Below are positions 8,932 to 17,757 of a stretch of 64,000 nt of DNA, piece by piece. The translations under genes and the position numbers were made by a program. How positions within the stretch are numbered: position 1 is the stretch's first letter; each line of letters begins with the position of its first letter. This stretch comes from UTCHB3 sp964531325 (GTDB lineage Bacteria > Bacteroidota > Ignavibacteria > Ignavibacteriales > Ignavibacteriaceae): assembly GCA_964531325.1 (NCBI GenBank), contig CAZHCW010000013.1, positions 1 through 64,000 on the forward strand, read 5' to 3'. The notes under the pieces are model-generated. The model did no database searches, was not told the DNA's origin, and saw only the letters and a program-made list of their open reading frames with translations.

Positions 8932-10551
8932 TTACCTGCTGCTCACAATCACGGCTATTGTTGCTGCCACAACGGTTGCAACCTGTCCAAGTATAGTTAA
9001 TGAATCTTTAAATATATCCCAAAATTTTGGAGCCGGTGGCTCTTCAGGAATCCAAATTGTGTCGCCGGGTTCAAGAGCAATAATTTCATCTTCTTCGATC
9101 CACTCTCCTGTTTTGGCTTTAACTATCCTCACCTTACCTTGTTCTGCACGCCATGAAAACCCACCGGCGAGTTTAATATAATCCTGAACTGTCAGTCCCG
9201 GCATATACTCAACATTTCCTGGGAACACAGCTTGGCCGATTATGATAATATACTCTTTCTTTTCTGGGATAATAATTTCATCACCATTTCTTAAGACCAC
9301 ATCATCTTCAAGCGACTTAAAGATATTCCGGAAATCTACAACTACCTGACCTTTTCGCTGACGGGATTTCGCTTTAAGGTAATCATATTCGTCGTCCGTC
9401 ATATCGGTGCGTGGGATTAATTTTATTCGTTCCAACTCTGTATCAATTGTGTCAGCTCCTATAAATCGTTTTAATGACGCATCCGTGAGCGAAGCTTTCT
9501 CGAGGTAACCTCCGGAAATTGTTATCAACTCACTTAGGTGGGTTTTACCTTCATCAATCTTGTATTTCCCTGGATATTTTACCTGACCGGTGATTGTAAC
9601 AATATTCTCTTTTAAATATTCAGGTTTAGATCTGATAACAATGATGTCTTTGTTCTGAAGAAAGAAATTGTTGTTAAGCAGTTCCTGATTCGACAATTTT
9701 ACTGTCATTTGAGTTTTGGAATCGGGAAGGAATCTAATTATCTCAATTGTATCAGTGAATGCTTCATCAAGAAATCCACCGGTAATTTTTATTAAATCAT
9801 AAAGTGTTTCGCCCGATTTATATTCATATTTCCCGGCGAACATCACCGCTCCTGATACTGAAACAGTTCTATCAGACTTCCCAACACTGATATAGTCGCC
9901 CTCTTGAACCACCGGATTTTGAGTTCGGTCAGCAAGTCTGATATACTGTAAAAGATCGTAATGATTGGTGACATTCAGTTTTGAAATTATTTTTACATTT
10001 CGAATATCAGCACCATTATTGATTCCTGCTTCCAACAGTATATCGCTTAACCTTGAGTTGGCAAATACAACTTTACCCCCTCTTTTCTGAACTTCACCGT
10101 AAACATCAATTTTGACGCTACGGATCGTTGACAAGGTGATCATTATATTGTGTGTTTTAAATTTCTCACGGATAAGAGCCAGGATGTTCTTTTTGGCGTC
10201 TTTAAGTATCATCCCGCTAACTTTTAAGATGCCGGCTTTTGGAATTATCAAAAATCCATCGGGATTAACTTTTGCCTCATAAATCAACGCCTCGGCGTTA
10301 TCAATACTTATCGAAAAAACATCTCCGGGTCCAAGTATGTAAGTGTTTTCATCCACGCTCAAATCACCGGTGGGGTCTCCCGACTTCGGCTGTCCATTTA
10401 CATCAAAAACGATTGAACCACGATCTGAATAACTGGGATCGGTTTGCGAAAACGCTATAGCGTTAATGCAAGAAAGGAATAGCATAAATGCTATTCCTTT
10501 TCTAAAGTTGGAAGTCAACAAAACTATCTTAAGGATAATTGTGTTAAGCAT
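8932..10551 (-). CDS. Outer-membrane polysaccharide exporter, multi-SLBB (Wza-like)
   Basis: 539 residues from the ATG at 10551, chosen because it overlaps the upstream stop by only 8 bp, has GGAGA just upstream and exposes a signal peptide (GIAFMLFLSCINAIAFSQ). A longer frame to 10626 would overlap by 83 bp. The Poly_export domain begins at ENTYILGPGDVFSISI. At least three SLBB repeats follow (VSVSGAVMFAGKYEYKSG, VTITGQVKYPGKYKIDEG, IIIGQAVFPGNVEYMPG). A C-terminal hydrophobic helix (TILGQVATVVAATIAVIVSS) may cross the membrane. The protein forms the exit channel for capsule or exopolysaccharide. It has no lipobox cysteine, unlike classical Wza. Confidence 0.88.
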   Translation of the reverse strand: MLNTIILKIVLLTSNFRKGIAFMLFLSCINAIAFSQTDPSYSDRGSIVFDVNGQPKSGDPTGDLSVDENTYILGPGDVFSISIDNAEALIYEAKVNPDGFLIIPKAGILKVSGMILKDAKKNILALIREKFKTHNIMITLSTIRSVKIDVYGEVQKRGGKVVFANSRLSDILLEAGINNGADIRNVKIISKLNVTNHYDLLQYIRLADRTQNPVVQEGDYISVGKSDRTVSVSGAVMFAGKYEYKSGETLYDLIKITGGFLDEAFTDTIEIIRFLPDSKTQMTVKLSNQELLNNNFFLQNKDIIVIRSKPEYLKENIVTITGQVKYPGKYKIDEGKTHLSELITISGGYLEKASLTDASLKRFIGADTIDTELERIKLIPRTDMTDDEYDYLKAKSRQRKGQVVVDFRNIFKSLEDDVVLRNGDEIIIPEKKEYIIIIGQAVFPGNVEYMPGLTVQDYIKLAGGFSWRAEQGKVRIVKAKTGEWIEEDEIIALEPGDTIWIPEEPPAPKFWDIFKDSLTILGQVATVVAATIAVIVSSR

Positions 10552-12766
10552 TATCTCCGGATTTCGTCGATCGTGAATAGTAATAGTAATATTTGTAATA
10601 CGATCCATAAGAACTCTTGTAAACAAAGTTATTCAACACTGCTCCGATGAAGTGGTGTTTACCCTGTTTCAGAATCTCACCGGCTCTTCTTAACAATTCC
10701 ATTTCAGTAGTATCAGCCGAAACAACCAGAATTGACCCGTCAACATGTCTCGAAAGAATTTCGGAATCTGTCACCGCGATAATTGGCGGTGTATCGAGAA
10801 TTATGAAATCATACATATCTCTTACAGTGGCAATAAAATCTTTCATTGCATCAGACTCCATCAACTCCGCTGGATTTGGGGGAATGGTACCACAAGGAAT
10901 AAAGTCAAGATTTGGCATATCCGTTTTGCGGACAATCTCATCCATTGTGTTATTCTGGAATAAATAATCAACGAGACCGGGGTGTCTGTTCATATTAAAC
11001 ACATTATGAACCCTCGGTTTTCTAAGATCGCAATCAACCAAAAGTACTCTTTTATTGATCTGTGAAAAACTTCCCGCAAGGTTTGTTGAGATAATGGTTT
11101 TACCTTCCGTTGGAGCAGACGAAGTAACTAAAATAACTTTCATTTTTTCTGCATCGGGGGTAGTAAATTGAAGTCTCGTTCTTAAAGCCCTGAATGCCTC
11201 AGCAGGAATGGAATCAGGCTTTGAGAAAACTATAAATTCATTGGAACTTCCTTTTGAAGCATCGATTCCTTCAATTCTTGGGATCCATGAAAGAACATTA
11301 AATCCAAGTTTTGTAAGCTGATCAGGAGTTTTTACCGTCTTATCGAAGTAATCTCTTACAAACACATAAGAAATTGAAACTACCAATCCCAGTACAAGAC
11401 CAATAATTACAATAAGTGTACGATTAGGTTTAGCCGGTGAAGTCATTACTCTCGCGGCTTCAATCACTACAACATTCCCGGGTTGTGATTGCTCATTGAT
11501 CACAGCTTCCTGATATCTTTGTTCAATAAGCGTGTAAAGTTTTTCAAGCCCTTCTCTTGTTCTTGTCAGTTTGGCAAGTTCAATTGCATTTCTTGGGAGG
11601 AGTCCAAACTTATTCTCGTATTGCCCCAACATACCGGCAAGCTGGGCGATAGAGTAGTTTAACCCCTTTTCCTTGATCTCTAAATCAAGTATCTGTAGTG
11701 AGAGGGTTCTGTATTCCTGGGGTGTGCTGGCAACTGCACTCTTCTGAAATTTCTCAATTTCTGCATCAAGTTTGTCTTGCAGCATGTTTATTTTTAAATC
11801 CAACTCTTTGAGTGCTTTTGCATTTTTTGGGTCTTTTTCGTTACCGGAGACAAGCAACTTTTGAATCTCAAGTTTTGCTATTTCAGTCTGCAACTGCTCA
11901 AAATAACCTTTTGAACCATATTGAGCGAGATAATCCAAAGCATCAGGATCAAGTTTTGATAACTGGTTTCTGTATGATTCAAGGGCAGTCTGCGTGGATT
12001 TTAATTCAATCTCCTGCATACTCTTGCTTGCTTCAAGAGTGGATATCTGAGAAATCAGATTTGAAGCCTGGTTATCTAATGCGATAATTCCGCCGCTCTC
12101 CTGGAAGGCTTTTAAAGTCTCCTCAGCTCCATTAAGTTGATCGAGCTTTTCGGTTCTTTGCTCATCCAAATAATTTTTTACTACAATCAATTGATCTCTG
12201 TTGAACATCAAGTTGAGGTTCCGATACTCAGAGGCGTATGTATTTATTATGAGGGCAGCTTCATAAGGAGAAGGTGAACTCGCAGAAAGAATCACAAAAT
12301 CCAATCCCCTCTTTTGTTCAACCGTTGTTACGCTCAGAAGTGCCTGTGCCAGGGCTTCCTTGGTCATCAACTTTTTCTTGGTCTGATCCAATTTATCAGA
12401 AGTCAAGAGGACAGAGAAAGTATCTTTTTTTGCAGCATTGTTAAATGAGTCTATGAGTGCAGACGCAACTCTTTCCCTTAAAGTATAACTCTTTATGATC
12501 TCGATCTCATTAGATATAAATCTGTCTTCTGATCCAAAAGGTTGAAGTAAGGGATTTGATTCAAGAATGTTACCGGAGTTTTTATTAACCTTCACCAAAG
12601 TGGTTGAATTGTAGATATCAACAGCATTTATTGCATAAACTAAAGCAAAAATGAATGAAACGGCTGTTATGATAAGGATCGGTAAAAAATTTCCGCGAAT
12701 CAGTTGCAGGTAATCTACAATGGATTTTGTTTCCTGGAATTGCGAATTATTGAATTCTGTATCCAA
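10544..12766 (-). CDS. Polysaccharide co-polymerase/tyrosine autokinase (Wzc-like)
   Basis: 740 residues. An N-terminal Wzz domain (TM at about 32-52), a long periplasmic coiled coil, a second TM near 450-470 (TLIVIIGLVLGLVVSISYVF), then a cytoplasmic BY-kinase domain: Walker A SSAPTEGKT at about 549-557, A' motif LLVDCDLRKP at about 576-585, Walker B FIILDTPP at about 655-662. The C-terminal tail is a tyrosine cluster, SYGSYYKYYYYYSRS, at about 721-735, the autophosphorylation site. In this family, cycles of phosphorylation control polymer length and export. Neighbours on both sides are the outer-membrane exporters it would dock to. Confidence 0.93.
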   Translation of the reverse strand: MDTEFNNSQFQETKSIVDYLQLIRGNFLPILIITAVSFIFALVYAINAVDIYNSTTLVKVNKNSGNILESNPLLQPFGSEDRFISNEIEIIKSYTLRERVASALIDSFNNAAKKDTFSVLLTSDKLDQTKKKLMTKEALAQALLSVTTVEQKRGLDFVILSASSPSPYEAALIINTYASEYRNLNLMFNRDQLIVVKNYLDEQRTEKLDQLNGAEETLKAFQESGGIIALDNQASNLISQISTLEASKSMQEIELKSTQTALESYRNQLSKLDPDALDYLAQYGSKGYFEQLQTEIAKLEIQKLLVSGNEKDPKNAKALKELDLKINMLQDKLDAEIEKFQKSAVASTPQEYRTLSLQILDLEIKEKGLNYSIAQLAGMLGQYENKFGLLPRNAIELAKLTRTREGLEKLYTLIEQRYQEAVINEQSQPGNVVVIEAARVMTSPAKPNRTLIVIIGLVLGLVVSISYVFVRDYFDKTVKTPDQLTKLGFNVLSWIPRIEGIDASKGSSNEFIVFSKPDSIPAEAFRALRTRLQFTTPDAEKMKVILVTSSAPTEGKTIISTNLAGSFSQINKRVLLVDCDLRKPRVHNVFNMNRHPGLVDYLFQNNTMDEIVRKTDMPNLDFIPCGTIPPNPAELMESDAMKDFIATVRDMYDFIILDTPPIIAVTDSEILSRHVDGSILVVSADTTEMELLRRAGEILKQGKHHFIGAVLNNFVYKSSYGSYYKYYYYYSRSTKSGDNA

Positions 12767-12774
12767 TTGTTCCT

Positions 12775-13344
12775 CTAATTTCGTGTAATATTCAAGATTA
12801 AAATAACTAATGATATCGCTGCAGATAAAATCTGCAAGCCGATCGAGAGGTAGTCTCTGAAGAAAAATCGTGGTTCACCTTTTAGCAGGAGTATGTCACC
12901 CGGTTGAAGAGTTGGAATCGTATCAATCGGTTTTACATATTCGTCCCATAAAAGTGAATTATAGTTGAGTTCCAGGACACGGTTACCCGTTTTTGAGATA
13001 AGGGAACTGTCTTTTGCGTTTTGAGGTGTGGGAAAGGCTGCCGTATCACTGGTGGCGTATCTAAAAAGTGCAATCTGTTCAAGCAAAGCGTCGGTGGTAG
13101 GTCCTCCGGAATAAGTTAAAAGATCGAGCACATTTGTACCATCAGGAACTAAATATTTACCCGGGAATTTTACATATCCTAGAACTGAAACAGTGATATT
13201 TAATTTATCAGGTTCTGAATAATCATAAAATGCTCCCCCGGTTTGACGAACCGTAGCGTCTCTTCCAACCTTTACATCCTGAGCTTTTACAAAAAATGTT
13301 GAACAAAAAACCAAAAGGAAAAACAGTAATTTGGTAAACCTCAT
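12775..13344 (-). CDS. Second, short SLBB polysaccharide export protein
   Basis: 189 residues with signal peptide MRFTKLLFFLLVFCSTFFVKAQ, one SLBB unit (ITVSVLGYVKFPGKYLVPDGTNVLDLLTYSGGP) and a C-terminal hydrophobic helix (YLSIGLQILSAAISLVILIL). It lacks a full Poly_export domain, so it is a minimal partner rather than a complete Wza. It heads the export genes, 8 bp before the tyrosine kinase gene and 63 bp after ftsX. Its single SLBB ring could extend the main exporter or cap it (inference). Confidence 0.82.
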   Translation of the reverse strand: MRFTKLLFFLLVFCSTFFVKAQDVKVGRDATVRQTGGAFYDYSEPDKLNITVSVLGYVKFPGKYLVPDGTNVLDLLTYSGGPTTDALLEQIALFRYATSDTAAFPTPQNAKDSSLISKTGNRVLELNYNSLLWDEYVKPIDTIPTLQPGDILLLKGEPRFFFRDYLSIGLQILSAAISLVILILNITRN

Positions 13345-13407
13345 AACTCTACTTTATTATTTATGATATGCAAATATATTGATTATTTGAGTTTATTGAA
13401 AGATAAA

Positions 13408-14271
13408 TCATGAATTTAACTCAATCTTAACAGAAAAAGAGGCAAAATAGGTGCCCAGGATTGCGATTAAAGGAGCTGAAAAAATTGATAACAGCGTGCC
13501 TGTTGTTCTATCTGATCCGGCAATGCTTATTTCTAAAAATTCCAAACCTGAATTTACAATAAAATTGTATAATAATAATGTGATGACGGCAGAAAATCCA
13601 CTTAAAATCAGGGTAGAAAGATATGCGGGTATCTTTATTTCTTGCAAACTGCCCCCAACCAGTTTCATTGTATTTATATCTTCCCTCCGTGCAGCAAATG
13701 CAGACCTTATCGAAGTGTAGGCAAGATAAACTGCGATGAAGAGGAAAATTGTTGTAACGATAAATGTTATTATTTTGATTCTCGCCACCACAATCATCAT
13801 TTCGTTTAACAACTGTGATCTAAATTCGTGACTCTCAACACCATCTAACATAGAAACCGACTTCACAGTGTTTTCCAGTGCTTTCATTTCATAATTGGCC
13901 GGATCGAGTGTCACCAACATCGAAGCCGGGAGAGGATTAAATGATAATACTTTTTTAAAATCTTCCCCGGTTTGTTTTATAAAATCTTTTTCTGCCTCAT
14001 CCTTACTGATGAAGTTTACCGATTTTACACCTTGAAACTTCTGAATTTTATCGATTAAAGAATTTATTTCGGCAACGGGCAATGAATCCTTGAGATAAAA
14101 CGAGGCGGTTACATTTTTTTTAAGATTTTCCTGAAGATTATCCGAAAATCCGGCAAATATGAAAGATGCGCATATAAAAAGTGAGGCAAACAACAATGAA
14201 AGGAAAGTGATAATTGAGGTTAAACCTGCAAATCGTAAATTTCTGATGGCTTCTTTAAAGTAAAATATCAT
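13408..14271 (-). CDS. ftsX: FtsX-like cell-division permease
   Basis: 287 residues: N-terminal TM at about 20-42, a periplasmic FtsX extracellular domain (SFYLKDSLPVAEINSLIDKI, VKSVNFISKDEAEKDF), then three C-terminal TM segments with the cytoplasmic loop FAARREDINTMKLVGGS typical of FtsX. With the ATPase FtsE it forms a complex that switches on peptidoglycan hydrolases at the septum. No ftsE lies nearby, so the partner must be encoded elsewhere. The stop of the upstream lipoprotein gene is 2 bp away. Confidence 0.88.
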   Translation of the reverse strand: MIFYFKEAIRNLRFAGLTSIITFLSLLFASLFICASFIFAGFSDNLQENLKKNVTASFYLKDSLPVAEINSLIDKIQKFQGVKSVNFISKDEAEKDFIKQTGEDFKKVLSFNPLPASMLVTLDPANYEMKALENTVKSVSMLDGVESHEFRSQLLNEMMIVVARIKIITFIVTTIFLFIAVYLAYTSIRSAFAARREDINTMKLVGGSLQEIKIPAYLSTLILSGFSAVITLLLYNFIVNSGLEFLEISIAGSDRTTGTLLSIFSAPLIAILGTYFASFSVKIELNS

Positions 14272-14273
14272 CT

Positions 14274-14786
14274 TTATAGATTCGATTCATCTATCCAACG
14301 GGAAATTTGCCACTTATTGGTAGTTGCATTCTTCTCAAGATTGAGATTCACTCTACCATTAATTCTGACAATGTCGCTGGGATTGAAAGTGATTGTTAAG
14401 TTAAAACTTCTTACAATATTTATTTTAGTGGAATCACCACTTGAAAGGACAATATTGTTCCATACAAGATCGAGTCGCTCTGAGTTCGAAAACAACCCCG
14501 ATGTGGTTCTAAGTTCTTCTTCTCTCCCCCAGGTTACATCCGCACCAAGATCATAATCACGAAATGTAAAGATGAAATCGTCTTTAATAAGAGCAGAATA
14601 AATGCTTGTGTCCTTAAATGTATAGGCATATTTAAGATTTATAAAAACTCCGTCAGAAGTTGAGAGATCACTGAGTACACCACCACCTCCCGATTCATCC
14701 TCATAAACTCCCGGGGCGAATGGATTTTCACATCCGATAAGAAGTAAAGCAAACAGAAGGCTTGTAGCCAACTTTACATTGCTCAA
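14274..14786 (-). CDS. Small lipoprotein of unknown function
   Basis: 170 residues with lipobox LLIGC at about 15-19, then ENPFAPGVYEDESGGGG. The remainder (LKYAYTFKDTSIYSALIKDDFIF and a C-terminal W-I-D-E-S) looks like an NTF2-like or cystatin-like single domain with the ending KWQISRWID, as seen in small periplasmic domains. It overlaps the next lipoprotein gene by 4 bp (ATGA), so the two are translated together and may be paralogues: both end in a tryptophan-rich strand (KWQISRW here, WTIYQWQD there). Function not recognised. Confidence 0.8.
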   Translation of the reverse strand: MSNVKLATSLLFALLLIGCENPFAPGVYEDESGGGGVLSDLSTSDGVFINLKYAYTFKDTSIYSALIKDDFIFTFRDYDLGADVTWGREEELRTTSGLFSNSERLDLVWNNIVLSSGDSTKINIVRSFNLTITFNPSDIVRINGRVNLNLEKNATTNKWQISRWIDESNL

Positions 14787-15361
14787 TTAAAATATCCTTT
14801 TAACTCACTCCATGTTGTCGATTCACCCGATTTGATATCCTGCCACTGATAAATTGTCCAGAGTTGCTGTTTATCCCGCAATAACTTAAACTGCAGTTTG
14901 CCGCTGAAAACATTTGCAAGACCCTGTATGTTGTGTGGCACTGTCACGCTATAATTTGCCGATAGATATGCACTGTCTCCAAAAGAAACAAGTTGCTCAT
15001 CATCAAACAGTACAGAAATCGATGATTCCTTGGGTATCTTATTTATAATATTGTTAAAATACTGCTCTTCATCCTTAAGTGACCACCCAAATGCAAGCGA
15101 TGCATACTTCGAAACTGCCTCGGCATTTGCAACAAACTGAAACGATTTGCCGTTTTTAACCGAATCACTGAAAGATTTGATATAATATTGTGTGCTTTTG
15201 GTGGAAACCGAATTAACTAAATTCGTAATCACACTTGATACATCCACCGGTTGCAGATAGTTGAACCGTGGAACATCGGGTGCTTCCGGTGTTCTTGTTG
15301 TGAAGAGGTCGCATCCCGCCAACAAAAAGGTTAACAGGGTTAAAACTATGAAACGAGACAT
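14783..15361 (-). CDS. Small lipoprotein of unknown function, probable paralogue of its neighbour
   Basis: 192 residues with lipobox LTFLLAGC at about 10-17. The body contains YYIKSFSDSVKNGKSFQF and SYSVTVPHNIQG-type strands and ends LWTIYQWQDIKSGESTTWSELKGYF. The pattern helix-strand-strand with a final W-x-I-x-x-W-x-D is shared with the following lipoprotein, suggesting duplicated NTF2-like domains anchored in the envelope. It overlaps the methyltransferase gene by 16 bp. Function not recognised. Confidence 0.78.
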   Translation of the reverse strand: MSRFIVLTLLTFLLAGCDLFTTRTPEAPDVPRFNYLQPVDVSSVITNLVNSVSTKSTQYYIKSFSDSVKNGKSFQFVANAEAVSKYASLAFGWSLKDEEQYFNNIINKIPKESSISVLFDDEQLVSFGDSAYLSANYSVTVPHNIQGLANVFSGKLQFKLLRDKQQLWTIYQWQDIKSGESTTWSELKGYFN

Positions 15362-16101
15362 ATTATTCTTGCAGAATTGGACTTTTCAAATCTACTCCCA
15401 TCATAATCACCAAACAACGATATATTTGATACCCCTGTTTCTTTAAAAACTTCCATTATTTGGTCATAGTTAAATAATCTAACCGACTCCTTAAAACATT
15501 TTTCACCGTTTCCGTCACAAAACTTTATTGATTTTATAACTCTTTCATCTCTAATTAACCGCTCCTCACTGTAAGTTATACCCTCAAATTCAGTCACAGA
15601 ACTTGGTATAAGATTTTTTCTAAGATACTCGGCATTCAGAAAATCGAGGACAAAAAATCCTCCTCTTTTTTTAAGTGAAACTGCATTTTTAAGTACTGCG
15701 AGGTTTTCCAAATCAGATTCAAAATATCCCCAGCTTGTGAAGATATTCAATACAAGATCAAATTTAGACTTAAACGGTAACTTTCTGATATCCCCCCTGA
15801 CAAGCGACAGTGTTGTTCCTTGACAGGTGGAACTGGATTTTGCCTCTAAAAGCAGATGCCTGCTAAGATCATATCCGGTTACATGAAATCCAAGTTTGCT
15901 GAACAAGATCGAATGACGACCGGCACCGCACCCTAAATCGAGTACGCTGCTGCCGGGTTTAATTCCGGTACACTCGCAAATTAATTGTGCAAGTTTCTCA
16001 GCTTCCGAATTATCTCTCCCGTGATACAGTTTTAGATAATGTTCTGATTCAAACCAGTTTTGGTACCATTTCTCCGAAGAAAAAGTTGCTCCGGAACTCA
16101 T
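15346..16101 (-). CDS. Class I SAM-dependent methyltransferase
   Basis: 251 residues with a Rossmann-type methyltransferase core: motif I VLDLGCGAGRHSILFSKLG at about 56-74, acidic loop VTGYDLSRHLL, then FDLVLNIFTSWGYF as motif IV region. The family (Methyltransf_25-like) uses S-adenosylmethionine on small molecules or lipids; the substrate cannot be deduced. Its start touches the recR stop (1-bp overlap), so it is translated with recR. Confidence 0.85.
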   Translation of the reverse strand: MSSGATFSSEKWYQNWFESEHYLKLYHGRDNSEAEKLAQLICECTGIKPGSSVLDLGCGAGRHSILFSKLGFHVTGYDLSRHLLLEAKSSSTCQGTTLSLVRGDIRKLPFKSKFDLVLNIFTSWGYFESDLENLAVLKNAVSLKKRGGFFVLDFLNAEYLRKNLIPSSVTEFEGITYSEERLIRDERVIKSIKFCDGNGEKCFKESVRLFNYDQIMEVFKETGVSNISLFGDYDGSRFEKSNSARIICLVS

Positions 16102-16694
16102 TAAAAAAGTCCTCTTCCTGTTACAGCCCGCCCAATTGTTGCATCATCTGCGAATTCGATATTCCCTCCGATTGGTAAACCCCTGGCAATCCTGCTGACT
16201 GAAATATCCAGTGGTTTTATCAACCTGTTTAGATAAAGAGAGGTTGCTTCACCTTCAGTGTCGGGGTTAAGAGCAAGAATAACTTCTTTTACATCTCCGT
16301 TTAATCTTTGCAAAAGTTCTTTTACTTTAAGAGATTCGGGTCCAACACCATTTAGCGGCGATAACACACCACCCAGCACATGATAAGTACCGTGATACTC
16401 ATTTGATCTTTCCACAGCGATAACATCGTTTATATCCTCAACGACACAAATTATCGATTTATCTCTTCTCTCAGAACTGCAAATATCGCAAATATCCGAT
16501 TCTCCAATGTTAAAACAAATCTTACAAAATTTAATTTTTGTTTTTAATCCAATCAACGATTCAACCAGATTATCGATTTGTTCGTGTGGCTGTCTTAGCA
16601 GAAAGAGTGCCAATCGCCTGGCACTCTTGGCACCCACGCCCGGAAATTTCGAAAATTCTTCAACTACTGCCTGTAATGGCCCGGCAAGATTCAT
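16101..16694 (-). CDS. recR: Recombination mediator RecR
   Basis: 197 residues, the standard length. N-terminal helix-hairpin-helix (FPGVGAKSARRLALFLL), a four-cysteine zinc finger (CKICFNIGESDICDIC) at about 57-72, a Toprim domain (ICVVEDINDVIAVERS and NPDTEGEAT) and the C-terminal VSRIARGLPIGGNIEFAD motif. With RecO it loads RecA onto SSB-coated gaps. The ybaB gene lies 4 bp upstream, the usual bacterial arrangement. Confidence 0.97.
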   Translation of the reverse strand: MNLAGPLQAVVEEFSKFPGVGAKSARRLALFLLRQPHEQIDNLVESLIGLKTKIKFCKICFNIGESDICDICSSERRDKSIICVVEDINDVIAVERSNEYHGTYHVLGGVLSPLNGVGPESLKVKELLQRLNGDVKEVILALNPDTEGEATSLYLNRLIKPLDISVSRIARGLPIGGNIEFADDATIGRAVTGRGLF

Positions 16695-16698
16695 TTCT

Positions 16699-17034
16699 TT
16701 AGAATCCCGGTATATTCATTCCCGGAGGAATAACACCTTTTGTAAGTTTTGCCATCTCTTCTTCATTCATCTTTTTTGCTGATGCAACGGCTTTATTCAC
16801 TGCTGCTACAATCAAATCTTCCAATACTTCTTTGTCGTCTGGAACAATAACAGCAGGATCAAGAACGATTGAGATCAGCTCGCTGTTACCATTCACGGTT
16901 GCTTTAATCATTCCACCACCGGCTTCTTCAGTTACAGTCTTTAATGCAAGCTCTTGTTGCGCTTTTGCCATATCTTCCTGTAATTTTTGAACCTGTCGCA
17001 TCATTTGCTGCATATTGGGTTTATTAAACATCAA
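16699..17034 (-). CDS. YbaB/EbfC nucleoid-associated protein
   Basis: 111 residues. N-terminal amphipathic helix MQQMMRQVQKLQEDMAKAQQ, then the YbaB core with MIKATVNGNSELISIVLDP and DLIVAAVNKAVASAKK. It forms a tweezer-like DNA-binding dimer. Located immediately before recR, as in most bacteria, and first gene of the leftward run after the divergent promoter region. Confidence 0.94.
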   Translation of the reverse strand: MMFNKPNMQQMMRQVQKLQEDMAKAQQELALKTVTEEAGGGMIKATVNGNSELISIVLDPAVIVPDDKEVLEDLIVAAVNKAVASAKKMNEEEMAKLTKGVIPPGMNIPGF

Positions 17035-17136
17035 TACTCCACGAAATTAAGTTATTTTTAAGAAAATGTTTATTTATGTACTTGACAAATTTTATATTTG
17101 GCATTTACTTATTTTTGATATTGAAAAGTTACAAAA
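17035..17136. promoter_or_regulatory. Divergent promoter region (ybaB leftward, purC-like operon rightward)
   Basis: About 100 bp, very AT-rich, separating the two divergent transcription units, so it must hold at least one promoter in each direction. TATATTTG at 17093-17100 fits the Bacteroidota -7 consensus TAnnTTTG on the plus strand; TATTTTTG at 17110-17117 also fits. No properly spaced -33 TTG accompanies either, so the exact site is uncertain. Confidence 0.4.
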
Positions 17137-17757
17137 GTGCAGATCGAACTAGATGATCTTAACGGTTCGCTCAGAAATAATGAAATCCCTGTTTCTAATT
17201 TACAAGGAAATTCGTTAATTATTTCGCCACAACTTTTTGACTATCTTAAGGAGTTTAATCTCCCGCTGATCTTCAAAGAGAGTGAACTATCCATGAATCG
17301 TGATGGTAAATATTCAACCACCGGTTTTTATATTAAAATATACAACCTTGCCGACTCATATATCGAGAAGGCAACGGGTATCTCAATATTGGATCATCTA
17401 AAAAGTCCGGCACATTTGATATTTATCGACAATAGAGCAAACACCCCCATTAGTGAATCCCTTCTTTATTCAATGGGTGTTTCTTCTCCTGAAGATATTA
17501 GATCGTTAACAAAGTTAACCTACAAACTTAATGCTGTGATGAGACCATTTTTCGAGAGAAGAAATGTGGAAATGGTCTCTTTTGTCTCTCGATTCATAAT
17601 TTTTGGAGGGAAATTTTTCATTGATGGCGATTTCAGGTATGACGATCTTCTTCTGGCTCCGGTCGTAGAAGACAAAAAAATAGTTAATCATATCAAGAAA
17701 CCGTCTAAAAAATCCAACGAATATTACTTAAATTTTATCACAAAAGTCCTGGAATAA
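17137..17757 (+). CDS. Divergent SAICAR-synthetase (PurC)-like protein, probably catalytically inactive
   Basis: 206 residues from a GTG start. From about residue 29 it can be aligned by eye with PurC: ISPQLFDYLKEFNLPLIF corresponds to the PurC stretch before its ATP-site strand. TPISESLLYSMGVSSPEDI followed by LTKLTYKLNAVMRPFFERR and the strand VEMVSFVSRFIIFGGKFFI parallels the PurC run from its D-P-x-I motif through LVDFKLEFG to LADEISPD. The N-terminal ATP loop (G-K-x-K-x-V) is missing, RNxxxGS is replaced by YNLADSY, DFKLEFG by SFVSRFIIFG and DEISPD by DGDFRYD, so the residues that bind substrate and ATP look lost. This alignment is from memory. The gene is 0 bp from psd and near purS-purQ, suggesting a regulatory or structural role. 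It could also be an unrelated hypothetical. Confidence 0.6.
   Translation: MQIELDDLNGSLRNNEIPVSNLQGNSLIISPQLFDYLKEFNLPLIFKESELSMNRDGKYSTTGFYIKIYNLADSYIEKATGISILDHLKSPAHLIFIDNRANTPISESLLYSMGVSSPEDIRSLTKLTYKLNAVMRPFFERRNVEMVSFVSRFIIFGGKFFIDGDFRYDDLLLAPVVEDKKIVNHIKKPSKKSNEYYLNFITKVLE

Noticed and set aside
17082..17087. TTGACA as a sigma-70 -35 box
   Set aside because: At 17 bp downstream lies TTACTT, a poor -10; the group uses a different promoter consensus.
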